Made by a program: the position numbers and the translations under genes. A stretch of 64,000 bases of DNA from Brevundimonas sp. SGAir0440. GTDB taxonomy: Bacteria > Pseudomonadota > Alphaproteobacteria > Caulobacterales > Caulobacteraceae. The notes beneath the pieces were generated by a model, which saw nothing but the letters and a program-made list of their open reading frames with translations, did not search any database and was not told where the DNA came from. Shown piece after piece: positions 44,065-54,135 of the stretch (position 1 is its first letter; every line of letters begins with the position of its first letter). The stretch is taken from positions 1,860,001-1,924,000 of the forward strand of contig NZ_CP039435.1 in the NCBI RefSeq assembly GCF_005484585.1. The letters run 5' to 3'.

Positions 44065-44655
44065 TCAGGCGGCCGCGAGGCGCTTTACGCCGGCGATCTC
44101 GAGGAAGTTGGCCAGCATGTCGTGACCGTGTTCGGTGGCGATGGATTCGGGGTGGAACTGCACACCGTGGATCGGGCGGGTGCGATGTTGCAAACCCATG
44201 ATCTCGCCGTCGGCGGTCCAGGCGGTGACCTCCAGGTCGTCCGGCAGGGTTTCGCGCTTGACCGCCAGCGAGTGATAGCGTGTGGCGGTGAAGGGCGAGG
44301 GCAGGCCGGCGAAGACGCTCTGACCCTCATGCAGGATCGGCGAGGTCTTGCCGTGCATCAGGGTCTTGGCGCGAATGACGTCGCCTCCGAAGGCCTGGCC
44401 GATGGCCTGATGACCCAGGCACACGCCCAGAATCGGCATCGATTCTGGCGCGGTCGTGATCAACGGCAGGCAGATGCCGGCTTGATCGGGCGCGCACGGG
44501 CCGGGCGACAGCAGAACGGCGGCGGGGTTCAGCGCCCACGCCTCGTCCACCGACAGGTCGTCGTTGCGCACCACATGCGTCGGCGCGCCCAACTCCGCGA
44601 GGTAGTGGACGAGATTGTAGGTGAAGCTGTCGTAGTTATCGACGACGAGGATCAT
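44065..44655 (-). CDS. trpG: Anthranilate synthase glutamine amidotransferase subunit
   Basis: 196 residues, with the ATG at 44655 chosen because [15 protein letters not shown] is the family N-terminus; the frame is open 12 codons further. It supplies ammonia to TrpE. The triad is visible: Cys79 in GVCLGHQ, then His and Glu in [13 protein letters not shown]. It is separated from trpE by about 290 bases that hold a small gene on the opposite strand, so it may have its own promoter. Confidence 0.96.
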   Translation of the reverse strand: MILVVDNYDSFTYNLVHYLAELGAPTHVVRNDDLSVDEAWALNPAAVLLSPGPCAPDQAGICLPLITTAPESMPILGVCLGHQAIGQAFGGDVIRAKTLMHGKTSPILHEGQSVFAGLPSPFTATRYHSLAVKRETLPDDLEVTAWTADGEIMGLQHRTRPIHGVQFHPESIATEHGHDMLANFLEIAGVKRLAAA

Positions 44656-44743
44656 GGCTTGGCTTCTAGGCGTGACGCGCGTCCGCGCCAAGCGGGCGCG
44701 GCCTTAAAGCGCATATTAACTCGACGGGACTAGGACTGGGCGG

Positions 44744-44947
44744 GTGAAACTCGCCGCTGAAAAAGACATCGCCGCCAAGATCGCCGCCGCCAAGGCGAAG
44801 CTGGTCGTGGTCGAAACCAGGCCCAACCCCGTCGCCGCACTTGGCGCAGCTGCGCTCGCAGCGACTGCGGCGGTTCTAATGGCGGGCGTCGTCATCATCG
44901 GACCCGGCGTGCAGTTCAACGACCCGGCGATGACGATTTCGCGCTAG
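44744..44947 (+). CDS. small predicted membrane protein between trpE and trpG
   Basis: 67 codons from GTG, on the strand opposite the trp genes. Third codon positions are mostly G or C, as in real genes here. The product has an Ala/Lys-rich N-terminal helix, an RPNP turn, and one hydrophobic helix (about 30-52), ending GVQFNDPAMTISR. Its TAG stop interlocks with the TAG of trpE (CTAG at 44944-44947). An overlapping minus-strand frame (44716-44919) is also open, but its product looks like low-complexity Ala/Thr. Function unknown; existence probable but not certain. Confidence 0.5.
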   Translation: MKLAAEKDIAAKIAAAKAKLVVVETRPNPVAALGAAALAATAAVLMAGVVIIGPGVQFNDPAMTISR

Positions 44948-46461
44948 CGATTGCCGGTCCGAAAGCGCCAGGCGTCTTCCGCCGCCCGCATCGGCGCCCG
45001 CGCCTTGTGCTGGGTCTCGGCATATTCGGCCGCAGGATCGCTGTCGGCGACGACGCCGGCCCCGGCCTGAACGAAGATTCGGTCGTCTGCGAACAGGGCG
45101 GTGCGCAGAGTGATGCAGATGTCCGCTTCGCCGCCGGCCGAAATATAGCCGACGCCGCCGCCGTAACCGACGCCGCGCTTTTCGCTTTCCAGTTCGTCGA
45201 TGATCTCCATCGCGCGGACCTTGGGCGCGCCCGACAGGGTCCCGGCGGGCAGGGCGGCCAGCAGCGTGTCGACCGCATCCAGCCTGGGGTCAGCCTTGCC
45301 CCGCACGTTGGAGACGATGTGCATGACCTGACTGTAGCGTTCGACGACGAAGCTCTCGGTGACCTCGACCGTGCCGGGCGCCGCGACGCGGCCCACATCG
45401 TTGCGGCCGAGGTCCAGCAGCATCAGATGCTCCGCCAGCTCCTTCGGATCAGCCAGCAGTTCGACTTCCAGCGCCTTGTCCGCTTCTGGCGTCGCGCCGC
45501 GCATGCGGGTGCCGGCCAGCGGCCGGATCGTGACCTCGCCGTCCTTCAGCCGAACCAGGATCTCGGGGCTGGAGCCGGCGAGCTGGAAACCTTCGAAGTT
45601 CAGATAGAACAGATAGGGCGACGGATTCTGGCGACGCAGCGAGCGATAGAAGGCGAAGGGATCGTCGGTCCAAGGCGCCGAAAAGCGGTGGCTGAGCACG
45701 ACCTGGAAAATGTCGCCGGCGCCGATGTAGTCCTTGGCTCTGGCGACCATCTCGCCGAAGGCCGGCTCGTCAACCGGGGAAGTGAAGACGGGAGGCGGCG
45801 TTTGCTGCGGAGCGGCGCGGACGGGCAGGGGGGCGCGCAGGGCCGTCTCGAACGCGTCCAGCCGCGCCGTCGCGGCGTCGAACGCCTCTTGCGCGGCAAT
45901 GCCGGCGTCGGGATAGGCGGCCGACACCAGAACAATCTCGTGGCGGACCGAGTCGAAGATGGCCACAAGCGAGGGCCGTGTCAGCACGGCGTCGGGCAGA
46001 TCGAGCGGATCGGGGTTTGGCGCGCCCAGCGGTTCCAGCAGGCGCACCATGTCGTAGCCGAAGACGCCGAACAGGCCGGCGGCCATCGGCGGCAAACCCT
46101 CCGGCAGATCGAACTTCGACGCCGCGATCAGCGCGCGCAGGGATTGCAGCGCCGGCAGGGGGTCGGCCGTAAAGCGACCCTCCGCTATGGCTGAGCCGCG
46201 CGACATTTCGGCCGCGTTGGATCGACAACGCCAGACCACATCGGGATCCAGCGTCAGGATGGAGTAGCGTCCCTTGACCGCGCCGCCCTCCACCGATTCC
46301 AGCAGACAGGCGTACGGCCGATCGCGTCCCAGCTTCAGATAGGCCGAGACCGGGGTTTCCAGGTCATCGATGACCCGTCGAACCAGGACCTGCGGCCGAC
46401 CGGCCGAAAGGCCGGCGGCGAAGGCGTCGAACGTGAGGTCGCGCGAAGCGTCGTCGGTCAT
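44944..46461 (-). CDS. trpE: Anthranilate synthase component I
   Basis: 505 residues. It makes anthranilate from chorismate with TrpG. The tryptophan feedback site LLES is at 53-56 and the catalytic chorismate-binding C-terminal half contains PYLFYLNFEGFQLAGSSPEI, PLAGTRMRGATPEAD and GTLSGAPKVRAMEIIDELE. Its ATG overlaps the foldase gene stop by four bases, so there is no room for a leader-peptide attenuator directly upstream. Control by enzyme feedback is likely. Confidence 0.97.
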   Translation of the reverse strand: MTDDASRDLTFDAFAAGLSAGRPQVLVRRVIDDLETPVSAYLKLGRDRPYACLLESVEGGAVKGRYSILTLDPDVVWRCRSNAAEMSRGSAIAEGRFTADPLPALQSLRALIAASKFDLPEGLPPMAAGLFGVFGYDMVRLLEPLGAPNPDPLDLPDAVLTRPSLVAIFDSVRHEIVLVSAAYPDAGIAAQEAFDAATARLDAFETALRAPLPVRAAPQQTPPPVFTSPVDEPAFGEMVARAKDYIGAGDIFQVVLSHRFSAPWTDDPFAFYRSLRRQNPSPYLFYLNFEGFQLAGSSPEILVRLKDGEVTIRPLAGTRMRGATPEADKALEVELLADPKELAEHLMLLDLGRNDVGRVAAPGTVEVTESFVVERYSQVMHIVSNVRGKADPRLDAVDTLLAALPAGTLSGAPKVRAMEIIDELESEKRGVGYGGGVGYISAGGEADICITLRTALFADDRIFVQAGAGVVADSDPAAEYAETQHKARAPMRAAEDAWRFRTGNR

Positions 46462-48365
46462 TGCGCCGGTGCGGCGGGCGTTGCGCCACTCGACAGACCC
46501 AGGGCCGACAGCGCCTGATCCGGGTCGTTCTTGGCCTTCGAGCGCTGGGCGCCCGCCGAAACCGACGCTTCGACCATGGCCTGCACCAACTCCTGGGTCA
46601 GGCGCGGGCGAACCTGCTCGGCCAGCGGACCGGCTACGGCCGGATTGGCGGCGCGGACGTTGTCGACGCGGCCGACCACATAGGCGGTCTGCGACGCCGG
46701 CTGCGAGAAGGCCTGGCCCTTGGACTGGCCGAATAGACCCTGAAGCACGCCCTGGCCCAAGGCTTCCTGGGTCTGCTGATTGCGGATGACGCCGGTGCGC
46801 ACGGTCAGCGGCGCATTGACCGAGCGGGCGACCGCAGCGATGTCCTCGCCATTGCGCACGCGGGTCGTCAGCTCTTCAGCCTTGGCCGACAGGCGACGCA
46901 TGGTCTCCCGCTGGATCCATTGGGCGGCCAGGGGCTCGCGCACCTCGGCCAGGGTCGGCAGGGCCGACGGGCGGATGTCGTTGACGCGCACGGCGAAATA
47001 CTGGCCCTGACCGGCGTCGATGACGTCGCTCTCGCCGCCCTTGGCCAGGCTCCAGGCCGTCTCGAAGATTTGCGGAGGGGCGTTCAGCGCCTGACCGTTC
47101 GGCAGCTTGCCGTCCTTGGTGAAGGGCGGCAGATCGACGATGCGACCGCCGGCCTCACGCGCGGCGTCAGCGAGGTTCTTTCCGGCCGTGCGGGCGGCTT
47201 CGTACTTCTCGACCTTGGCGTAGGTCTGGGTCTTCACGTCCTCGGCGCGCAGTTCCTGGATCAGCTCCTCGCGAGCGCTGTCCAGCGTGGCGGGCGCGGC
47301 GGGTTGGACGGCCGTCACCTTGGCGACGGCGAAGCCGACACCGGCCTGGACCGGATTGGACACCTGATTGGCTTGCAGGCCGAAGACGGCGGCTGCGGTC
47401 GCGGCGTCGCCGATGGCCGAGCGGGGCGTCTCGTTGAAGGCGGCCGGCGTGATGTTGTTGCCGCGACCGACGTCGGCGGGCGATTGGCCCGCGCGCAGGG
47501 CGGCGGCGATCTTCTGGGCGGTCTCGCGGTTAGGGGCGGTCAGGGTGACGAAGGAGCGCGTCTCGGGCTTGCTCAGCGTGTCCTTCTTGAACTCGAAGCG
47601 CTCGCGGATGCGGTCTTCCGAGATCGGCGCATTGGCCGACCCCTCAGGCGTGAACAGAACGACCGACACCATGCGGAACTCGGGCGCGCGCAGGCGGTCG
47701 GCGTTCTCCTGAATGAAGGCGTTCAACTGGGCGTCGGTCGGAGCCGGGATCTGACCAGCCATCGCGGGGGTCACCTCGAACCAGCGCCCGTCGCGGCTCT
47801 CGAAGGCGGACCCGGCCAGCAGCGCGCCATAGATGCGCGGCACGCGGGCGCCGGCGAAGACGGCGGCGCCGAAATGCTCGGTCGCATATTGGTCGCGCAG
47901 GTCCTGCTCCAGCATGGCGGGCGTGAGGTTCTGCTGCGCGAGAGCCGCCTCATAGGCCTGCTGATCGAACTGGCCGGTGACCGAGTTGAAGAAGGCCGGG
48001 ATCTGGCGGATCTGCTTGACGATCAGTTCCTTGCCCGGGCGGATGCCCGCCTTGTAGGCCCAGTTCAGGAAGCCCAGCTGCTGCGTCTGCTCGGTCAGGA
48101 AGCGGACGTGGATGTTTTCCGCCACCAGCTCCTGGTTCGTCAGGGGACGGCCGACCTGCTGCTGCAGCCGTTCACGCACCTGATCGAAGGCGGTGCGGAA
48201 CTCGGCCTCGTTCATCGAACGATCGCCCGCATCGATGACGTGCTTCGGTCCCAGGTTGGAGAAGACATCCATCCGCGCGCCGACGATCACGAAGCTGATC
48301 GCGATCAGGACAAGCAGGGCGGCCGCCCATTTGGATCGAGAGAAGGCGCGGAAGGCGGTGAGCAT
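46458..48365 (-). CDS. ppiD: PpiD-type peptidyl-prolyl isomerase/foldase
   Basis: 635 residues. One N-terminal membrane helix (about 13-31) precedes a large periplasmic part: a SurA-N-like chaperone domain (35-240), a parvulin-like rotamase region (about 240-370), and further helical segments. PpiD is anchored near the SecYEG exit and helps newly exported proteins fold. The parvulin active-site residues are poorly conserved here, so it may act mainly as a chaperone. It overlaps trpE, a pairing seen in other alphaproteobacteria without a known functional reason. Confidence 0.88.
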   Translation of the reverse strand: MLTAFRAFSRSKWAAALLVLIAISFVIVGARMDVFSNLGPKHVIDAGDRSMNEAEFRTAFDQVRERLQQQVGRPLTNQELVAENIHVRFLTEQTQQLGFLNWAYKAGIRPGKELIVKQIRQIPAFFNSVTGQFDQQAYEAALAQQNLTPAMLEQDLRDQYATEHFGAAVFAGARVPRIYGALLAGSAFESRDGRWFEVTPAMAGQIPAPTDAQLNAFIQENADRLRAPEFRMVSVVLFTPEGSANAPISEDRIRERFEFKKDTLSKPETRSFVTLTAPNRETAQKIAAALRAGQSPADVGRGNNITPAAFNETPRSAIGDAATAAAVFGLQANQVSNPVQAGVGFAVAKVTAVQPAAPATLDSAREELIQELRAEDVKTQTYAKVEKYEAARTAGKNLADAAREAGGRIVDLPPFTKDGKLPNGQALNAPPQIFETAWSLAKGGESDVIDAGQGQYFAVRVNDIRPSALPTLAEVREPLAAQWIQRETMRRLSAKAEELTTRVRNGEDIAAVARSVNAPLTVRTGVIRNQQTQEALGQGVLQGLFGQSKGQAFSQPASQTAYVVGRVDNVRAANPAVAGPLAEQVRPRLTQELVQAMVEASVSAGAQRSKAKNDPDQALSALGLSSGATPAAPAQ

Positions 48366-48505
48366 TCGAAAACCCGGGACTGGCCGATATTGGCGTCAAT
48401 CGTCGCGTATAGTCGGGGCGAGGCCGCCGCTGCAAGGATGGCTTCGTGTCCGGATTGCGGCGGCGCCTCTTGGCTTGGCGGTTTTCGCCTTCTAGACAGG
48501 CGGCC

Positions 48506-49258
48506 ATGAAACAATCCGTGAAGATGATCGTCGGCAATTGGAAGATGAACGGCGTCTCGGCCGCCCTGGCGCAGGCTGAGGCGATCAGGGATGCCGTCGG
48601 TACGACGGGGCAGGGCTGCCGTGTGGTGCTGTGCCCGCCGGCGACGCTGATCGACCGCATGCAGTCCGCCCTGGCGGGCAGCGGCGTGGCCGTGGGCGGT
48701 CAGGATTGCCATGAGAAGGCCACCGGCGCCTTCACCGGCTCGGTATCGGCCGAAATGCTGGTCGACGCCGGCGCGACCGTGGTGATTCTGGGGCATTCCG
48801 AACGCCGCTCGGCTTTCGGCGAGACCGATGCGGACATTTCCGCCAAGGTCGAGGCCGCCATCGCCGCCGGGCTAGAGCCCATCGTGTGCGTCGGTGAAAC
48901 ACTGCAGCAGCGGGAAGCGGGCGACGCCATCGCCGTCGTGTCGGGCCAGGTCGCGGGCTCGCTGCCGTCCTGCCTGGCCGAGCGCGATTTCGCAGTGGCC
49001 TATGAACCCGTTTGGGCCATCGGGACGGGCCTGACACCCACTCTGGATCAGATAGCCGAGGTCCATGCGGCCGTGCGCGCCGCCATCGTCGCAAAGCTGG
49101 GAGACGGCGCTCGCACCGCGCCCATTCTGTATGGCGGTTCGGTCAAACCCGAGAATGCGCGCGACATTCTGGCTACGCCGGAAGTCGGCGGCGCCCTGGT
49201 CGGCGGCGCGTCCTTGAAGGCCGAGGACTTCATGCCGATCGTCAACGCCGCCGCCTGA
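48506..49258 (+). CDS. tpiA: Triose-phosphate isomerase
   Basis: 250 residues from the ATG at 48506; the frame is open 20 codons upstream, but the family begins shortly before VGNWKMN. It interconverts dihydroxyacetone phosphate and glyceraldehyde 3-phosphate. Catalytic residues are Lys13 (NWKMN), His97 (ILGHSERR) and Glu167 (AYEPVWAIGTG). It is divergent from ppiD with 140 bases between the starts, which must hold both promoters. Confidence 0.97.
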   Translation: MKQSVKMIVGNWKMNGVSAALAQAEAIRDAVGTTGQGCRVVLCPPATLIDRMQSALAGSGVAVGGQDCHEKATGAFTGSVSAEMLVDAGATVVILGHSERRSAFGETDADISAKVEAAIAAGLEPIVCVGETLQQREAGDAIAVVSGQVAGSLPSCLAERDFAVAYEPVWAIGTGLTPTLDQIAEVHAAVRAAIVAKLGDGARTAPILYGGSVKPENARDILATPEVGGALVGGASLKAEDFMPIVNAAA

Positions 49259-49322
49259 CGTTTGCCCCTGGCGCGCTTCGATGATAGAGGCCGCCGCTTG
49301 ATCGGCGCAGATCCGCGCCCAC

Positions 49323-51528
<2,206 letters not shown>

Positions 51529-51586
51529 CAGAACGCGGTTCGCACAGACTCCATCAGGTCCGCATTTTGCAGTAGACTGTTCGGAA

Positions 51587-51608
51587 CGGATCGAATTGGC
51601 CCGATCCG
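51587..51608. repeat. inverted repeat upstream of small membrane protein gene
   Basis: CGGATCG (51587-51593) and CGATCCG (51602-51608) around eight bases, 19 bases before the next gene. It could be an operator or a weak stem-loop after pyrG. Confidence 0.35.
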
Positions 51609-51626
51609 AATGCGGCGGGACCGTCG

Positions 51627-51791
51627 ATGATCGGCGAGTTGCTTTATCACCTGCACCGGCATGTGCGCCTGGTGCTTATCGCCGGAGCGCTGATGCTCGT
51701 GCTCGGCGTGGTCCTGGTCGGCTATGAAGCGCTGCGGCTTCTGGACCAGCCGCCGGCCCGCCCGGCCGAAGCCGGACAGGCCTTGAGCTAG
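51627..51791 (+). CDS. small single-pass membrane protein, 54 aa
   Basis: 54 codons from ATG 51627 to TAG 51789. The N-terminus is basic and His-rich (YHLHRHVR), followed by one strong helix (about 14-33), then GYEALRLLDQPPARP and a short polar tail. Codon use is typical of the genome and the helix is very regular, which argues for a real gene. It ends one base before the stop codon of the convergent barrel gene. I do not recognise a family. Position after pyrG suggests nothing specific. Confidence 0.6.
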   Translation: MIGELLYHLHRHVRLVLIAGALMLVLGVVLVGYEALRLLDQPPARPAEAGQALS

Positions 51792-51792
51792 A

Positions 51793-53145
51793 TCAGTCGA
51801 TCTTCAGCCGCACGAAGAGCATCGCCCCGTCGGGATCGCCGCCGTACAGCGCCTCCAACGCCGTCGGCACGCGATTCATGGCATAGAGACCGCCGAGGCC
51901 GAACCGGACGTGTTCGGAGATCCGCCAGTCGTGGACCACGCCGACCGACGCCTTGCTCACCGTGTAGAGCGGGCCGTGGCCGCTGCCGACGCCGGGCACC
52001 AGTTCATCCGTCTCGATCCGCTCGGCGCGGGCGAAGACGCTCCAGCGGTCGTTCGGATGGACGGCGGATTCGAGCAGCCACCCGTCCTTCGATTCGCCAT
52101 GGTCATTGGTCTTGCGGCCCCAGGCCAGGGTCGAGGACCACCAGCCGTCATCGCCCAGTCGCCGCGTATGAATGGCGCTGGCCGACCATTTCGTCTCGTC
52201 CTCGTCGGGCTCCAGCTGTTCCGGCGAGGAGACATCGGCGTAGGAGGCCTGCAGCGACCAGTCGTCGCTCGGATTCCAGGCGGCGCGAACGGACCAACTG
52301 TCCAGCCGGGGCGAATCGATGCCCCAGCGTTCCTCGTCCGGCTCACGACCCTTAAAGGCCGAGGTCTCGATCTTGAACCGGTCGTGCGCCCAGCCCAAGG
52401 TCGTCACACCGAAGACGATATGGGTCGAGTCCAGCCAGTGGTGGGTGATCGGCGCCTCGGGACTGTCCATCGCGCTCAGGCGGTGCATGAAGGCGGGCGG
52501 GCCGAAGGCAGGCTCTCCAGGCAGGCCAATGTAGCCATAGACGCTGTCCTTGTCGGACAGACGCTTCGAATAGCTGGCTGACAGCTCCATGAAGAGGTCG
52601 TGGGGGTGCTGACGATCGACCAGCGGATTCACCCCATCCGCCGTTTCGCCCGCCGCCAGAAGCAGCGGATAGCCGGACTTGCCCATCAGCGGGTCGGGGC
52701 TGAGCATGGCGCGCAGGTTCAGCTTCGAACCGTCGTCGAAGTCACGCCGCGCCGAGGTCATCAGCATGCCGGCGACGAAGGTCTTGTCGCCGCCGCGCGG
52801 ACCGGACTGCGTATCGTAAACCAGGTTCAGCATGGCGTGGGTCATCACCATCCAGTCGCCACGGACGCTGTGGACGCCGCCGTGTTCGCCGGCGTCGGGC
52901 TGCCAGCTGGTGCCGGAGGCGTCGCGGCTCATGGGCCAGGGACCGTAGGGGCTGGTCATCGTATGACCCATGCTGGCGTGATCGGTCATCGGCTCGGCCG
53001 ATGACATGGGCATGTCGTGGCCCGCGTGCGGATCGGCTGTGTGCTTGGTCGATGCGTGGTGCGAGTGATCCTGCGCCGCCGCGGCCTGAGCCAGGGCGAG
53101 CAGGGAAGCGCCGGCGCAGGCGCCGACGACAGTACGGATAGCCAT
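51793..53145 (-). CDS. outer-membrane beta-barrel protein with His/Met-rich N-terminus
   Basis: 450 residues. A signal peptide ends near AAAQ (about 25). Residues 25-75 are dense in His and Met (DHSHHAS, HAGHDMPM, DHASMGHTM), like the metal-binding segments of copper-resistance proteins such as PcoB/CopB. The rest alternates polar and hydrophobic residues with many Trp, Tyr and Asp turns, ending in FVRLKID, consistent with a 14-16 strand barrel. I do not recognise a named family; it is not the PcoB domain itself. It lies downstream of a small Cys-containing exported protein and probably shares its transcript. A metal (copper) role is inference from composition. Confidence 0.75.
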   Translation of the reverse strand: MAIRTVVGACAGASLLALAQAAAAQDHSHHASTKHTADPHAGHDMPMSSAEPMTDHASMGHTMTSPYGPWPMSRDASGTSWQPDAGEHGGVHSVRGDWMVMTHAMLNLVYDTQSGPRGGDKTFVAGMLMTSARRDFDDGSKLNLRAMLSPDPLMGKSGYPLLLAAGETADGVNPLVDRQHPHDLFMELSASYSKRLSDKDSVYGYIGLPGEPAFGPPAFMHRLSAMDSPEAPITHHWLDSTHIVFGVTTLGWAHDRFKIETSAFKGREPDEERWGIDSPRLDSWSVRAAWNPSDDWSLQASYADVSSPEQLEPDEDETKWSASAIHTRRLGDDGWWSSTLAWGRKTNDHGESKDGWLLESAVHPNDRWSVFARAERIETDELVPGVGSGHGPLYTVSKASVGVVHDWRISEHVRFGLGGLYAMNRVPTALEALYGGDPDGAMLFVRLKID

Positions 53146-53202
53146 TCAAGGCCTCCTCTGATGATCGTGACGGAGTGCGCCTTGCGAGAGGCGCGAGGTG
53201 TG

Positions 53203-53529
53203 TCAGACGATCAGGGGGCGGGGCGGTCCGGGGTCGGGCGCCAGCAGGCGACCGGCCGGCAGGGCGGCCGGAACGGCGACGACGCGCGACGGCGACAGGG
53301 TCGGACCGGAAACCGGCGCGGGGTCCAGCGTCGGCGTCGTGACGCAGGCGACGCAGCAGATCATCGCCTTCATGGCCTTGGGCGCTTGGTTCGGGGTCTG
53401 GTCGGGCGAAGACTGACCCGTCTGATGGCAGGGCGCGGCGGTCGCCGGCGACGCCGAGGCGCCGACCGCGCCGAGCGCCAGCACCGACAGGGCGCCGATC
53501 AGCAGCAACAGGGATTGAACGATCTTCAC
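53203..53529 (-). CDS. small exported Cys-containing protein, possible metal binder
   Basis: 108 residues from GTG. A signal peptide (1-27, ending ASA) is followed by CysHis at 34-35, a Gln/Pro linker, and the motif MICCVACV with Cys58, 59 and 62. The C-terminal 40 residues are Pro/Ala-rich. The layout resembles short Cys/His proteins found beside copper-resistance genes (CopL-like or DUF2946-like), but I cannot assign a family. It precedes the barrel gene by 57 bases. Confidence 0.6.
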   Translation of the reverse strand: MKIVQSLLLLIGALSVLALGAVGASASPATAAPCHQTGQSSPDQTPNQAPKAMKAMICCVACVTTPTLDPAPVSGPTLSPSRVVAVPAALPAGRLLAPDPGPPRPLIV

Positions 53530-53568
53530 GGCGTCAGGATAGGCGTCGGGTCACGGCGCCGCAATGCG

Positions 53569-54135
53569 TCAGCGCAGCGGCTTCTTGTCGACAAGGGGCA
53601 AACCCGGCGCGTCGGGCGCTGTGGTGCCACCGTCGCCCAGCACCCGCTGCATGAACACCACATCGCGCCAGTCGTCGTGCTTCCAGCCGGCCGCCTTGAA
53701 CACGCCGGCGTCGCTGAAGCCGCGCGTACGGTGCAGCGCGATTGAACCGACGTTCTCCGCATCACCGATGACCGCGACCATCTGACGAAGACCCATCGCT
53801 TCGCACCGAACGATCAACGCATCGAGGAGGGCGCCGGCCACGCCGCGCCCCCTGGCCCAGGGCGCGACGTAGATGGAGTCCTCGACCATGTAGCGATAGG
53901 CCTGACGCGTGCGAAACGGCCCGGCATAGGCGTATCCGGCGACCGCGCCGTCGATCTCGACCACGAGCCGCGGCAGGCCGAGCGCCTCGACGGCGGCGAG
54001 CCTTGCGGCCATCTCGGTCTCGTCAGGCGCCTCCAGCTCGAAGGTGCCGCGCCCATTGGCGACGCTCTCGGCATAGATGGCCGTGATCGCGGCGATGTCG
54101 TCGGGACGGGCGTCGCGAACCGTCAGTGCGCTCAC
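53569..54135 (-). CDS. GNAT N-acetyltransferase, phosphinothricin/methionine sulfone acetyltransferase type
   Basis: 188 residues from a GTG overlapping the oligopeptidase stop. The GNAT core is clear: LTVRDARPDDIAAITAIYAE, YRYMVEDSIYVAPWARGRGV with the acetyl-CoA loop RGRGVAG, and IGDAENVGSIALHRTRGF. It resembles the YncA/Pat group that acetylates L-methionine sulfoximine, sulfone or phosphinothricin. The true substrate here is not known. The last 25 residues form a Pro-rich tail beyond the usual domain. Confidence 0.88.
   Translation of the reverse strand: MSALTVRDARPDDIAAITAIYAESVANGRGTFELEAPDETEMAARLAAVEALGLPRLVVEIDGAVAGYAYAGPFRTRQAYRYMVEDSIYVAPWARGRGVAGALLDALIVRCEAMGLRQMVAVIGDAENVGSIALHRTRGFSDAGVFKAAGWKHDDWRDVVFMQRVLGDGGTTAPDAPGLPLVDKKPLR

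Noticed and set aside
44704..44720. TTAA and TTAAC pair near trpG, resembling a CtrA site
   Set aside because: The spacing is eight bases, whereas the CtrA site is TTAA-N7-TTAA.
44716..44919. 67-codon minus-strand frame between trpE and trpG
   Set aside because: The product is low-complexity Ala/Thr/Ser, and the plus-strand frame on the same bases looks more protein-like.
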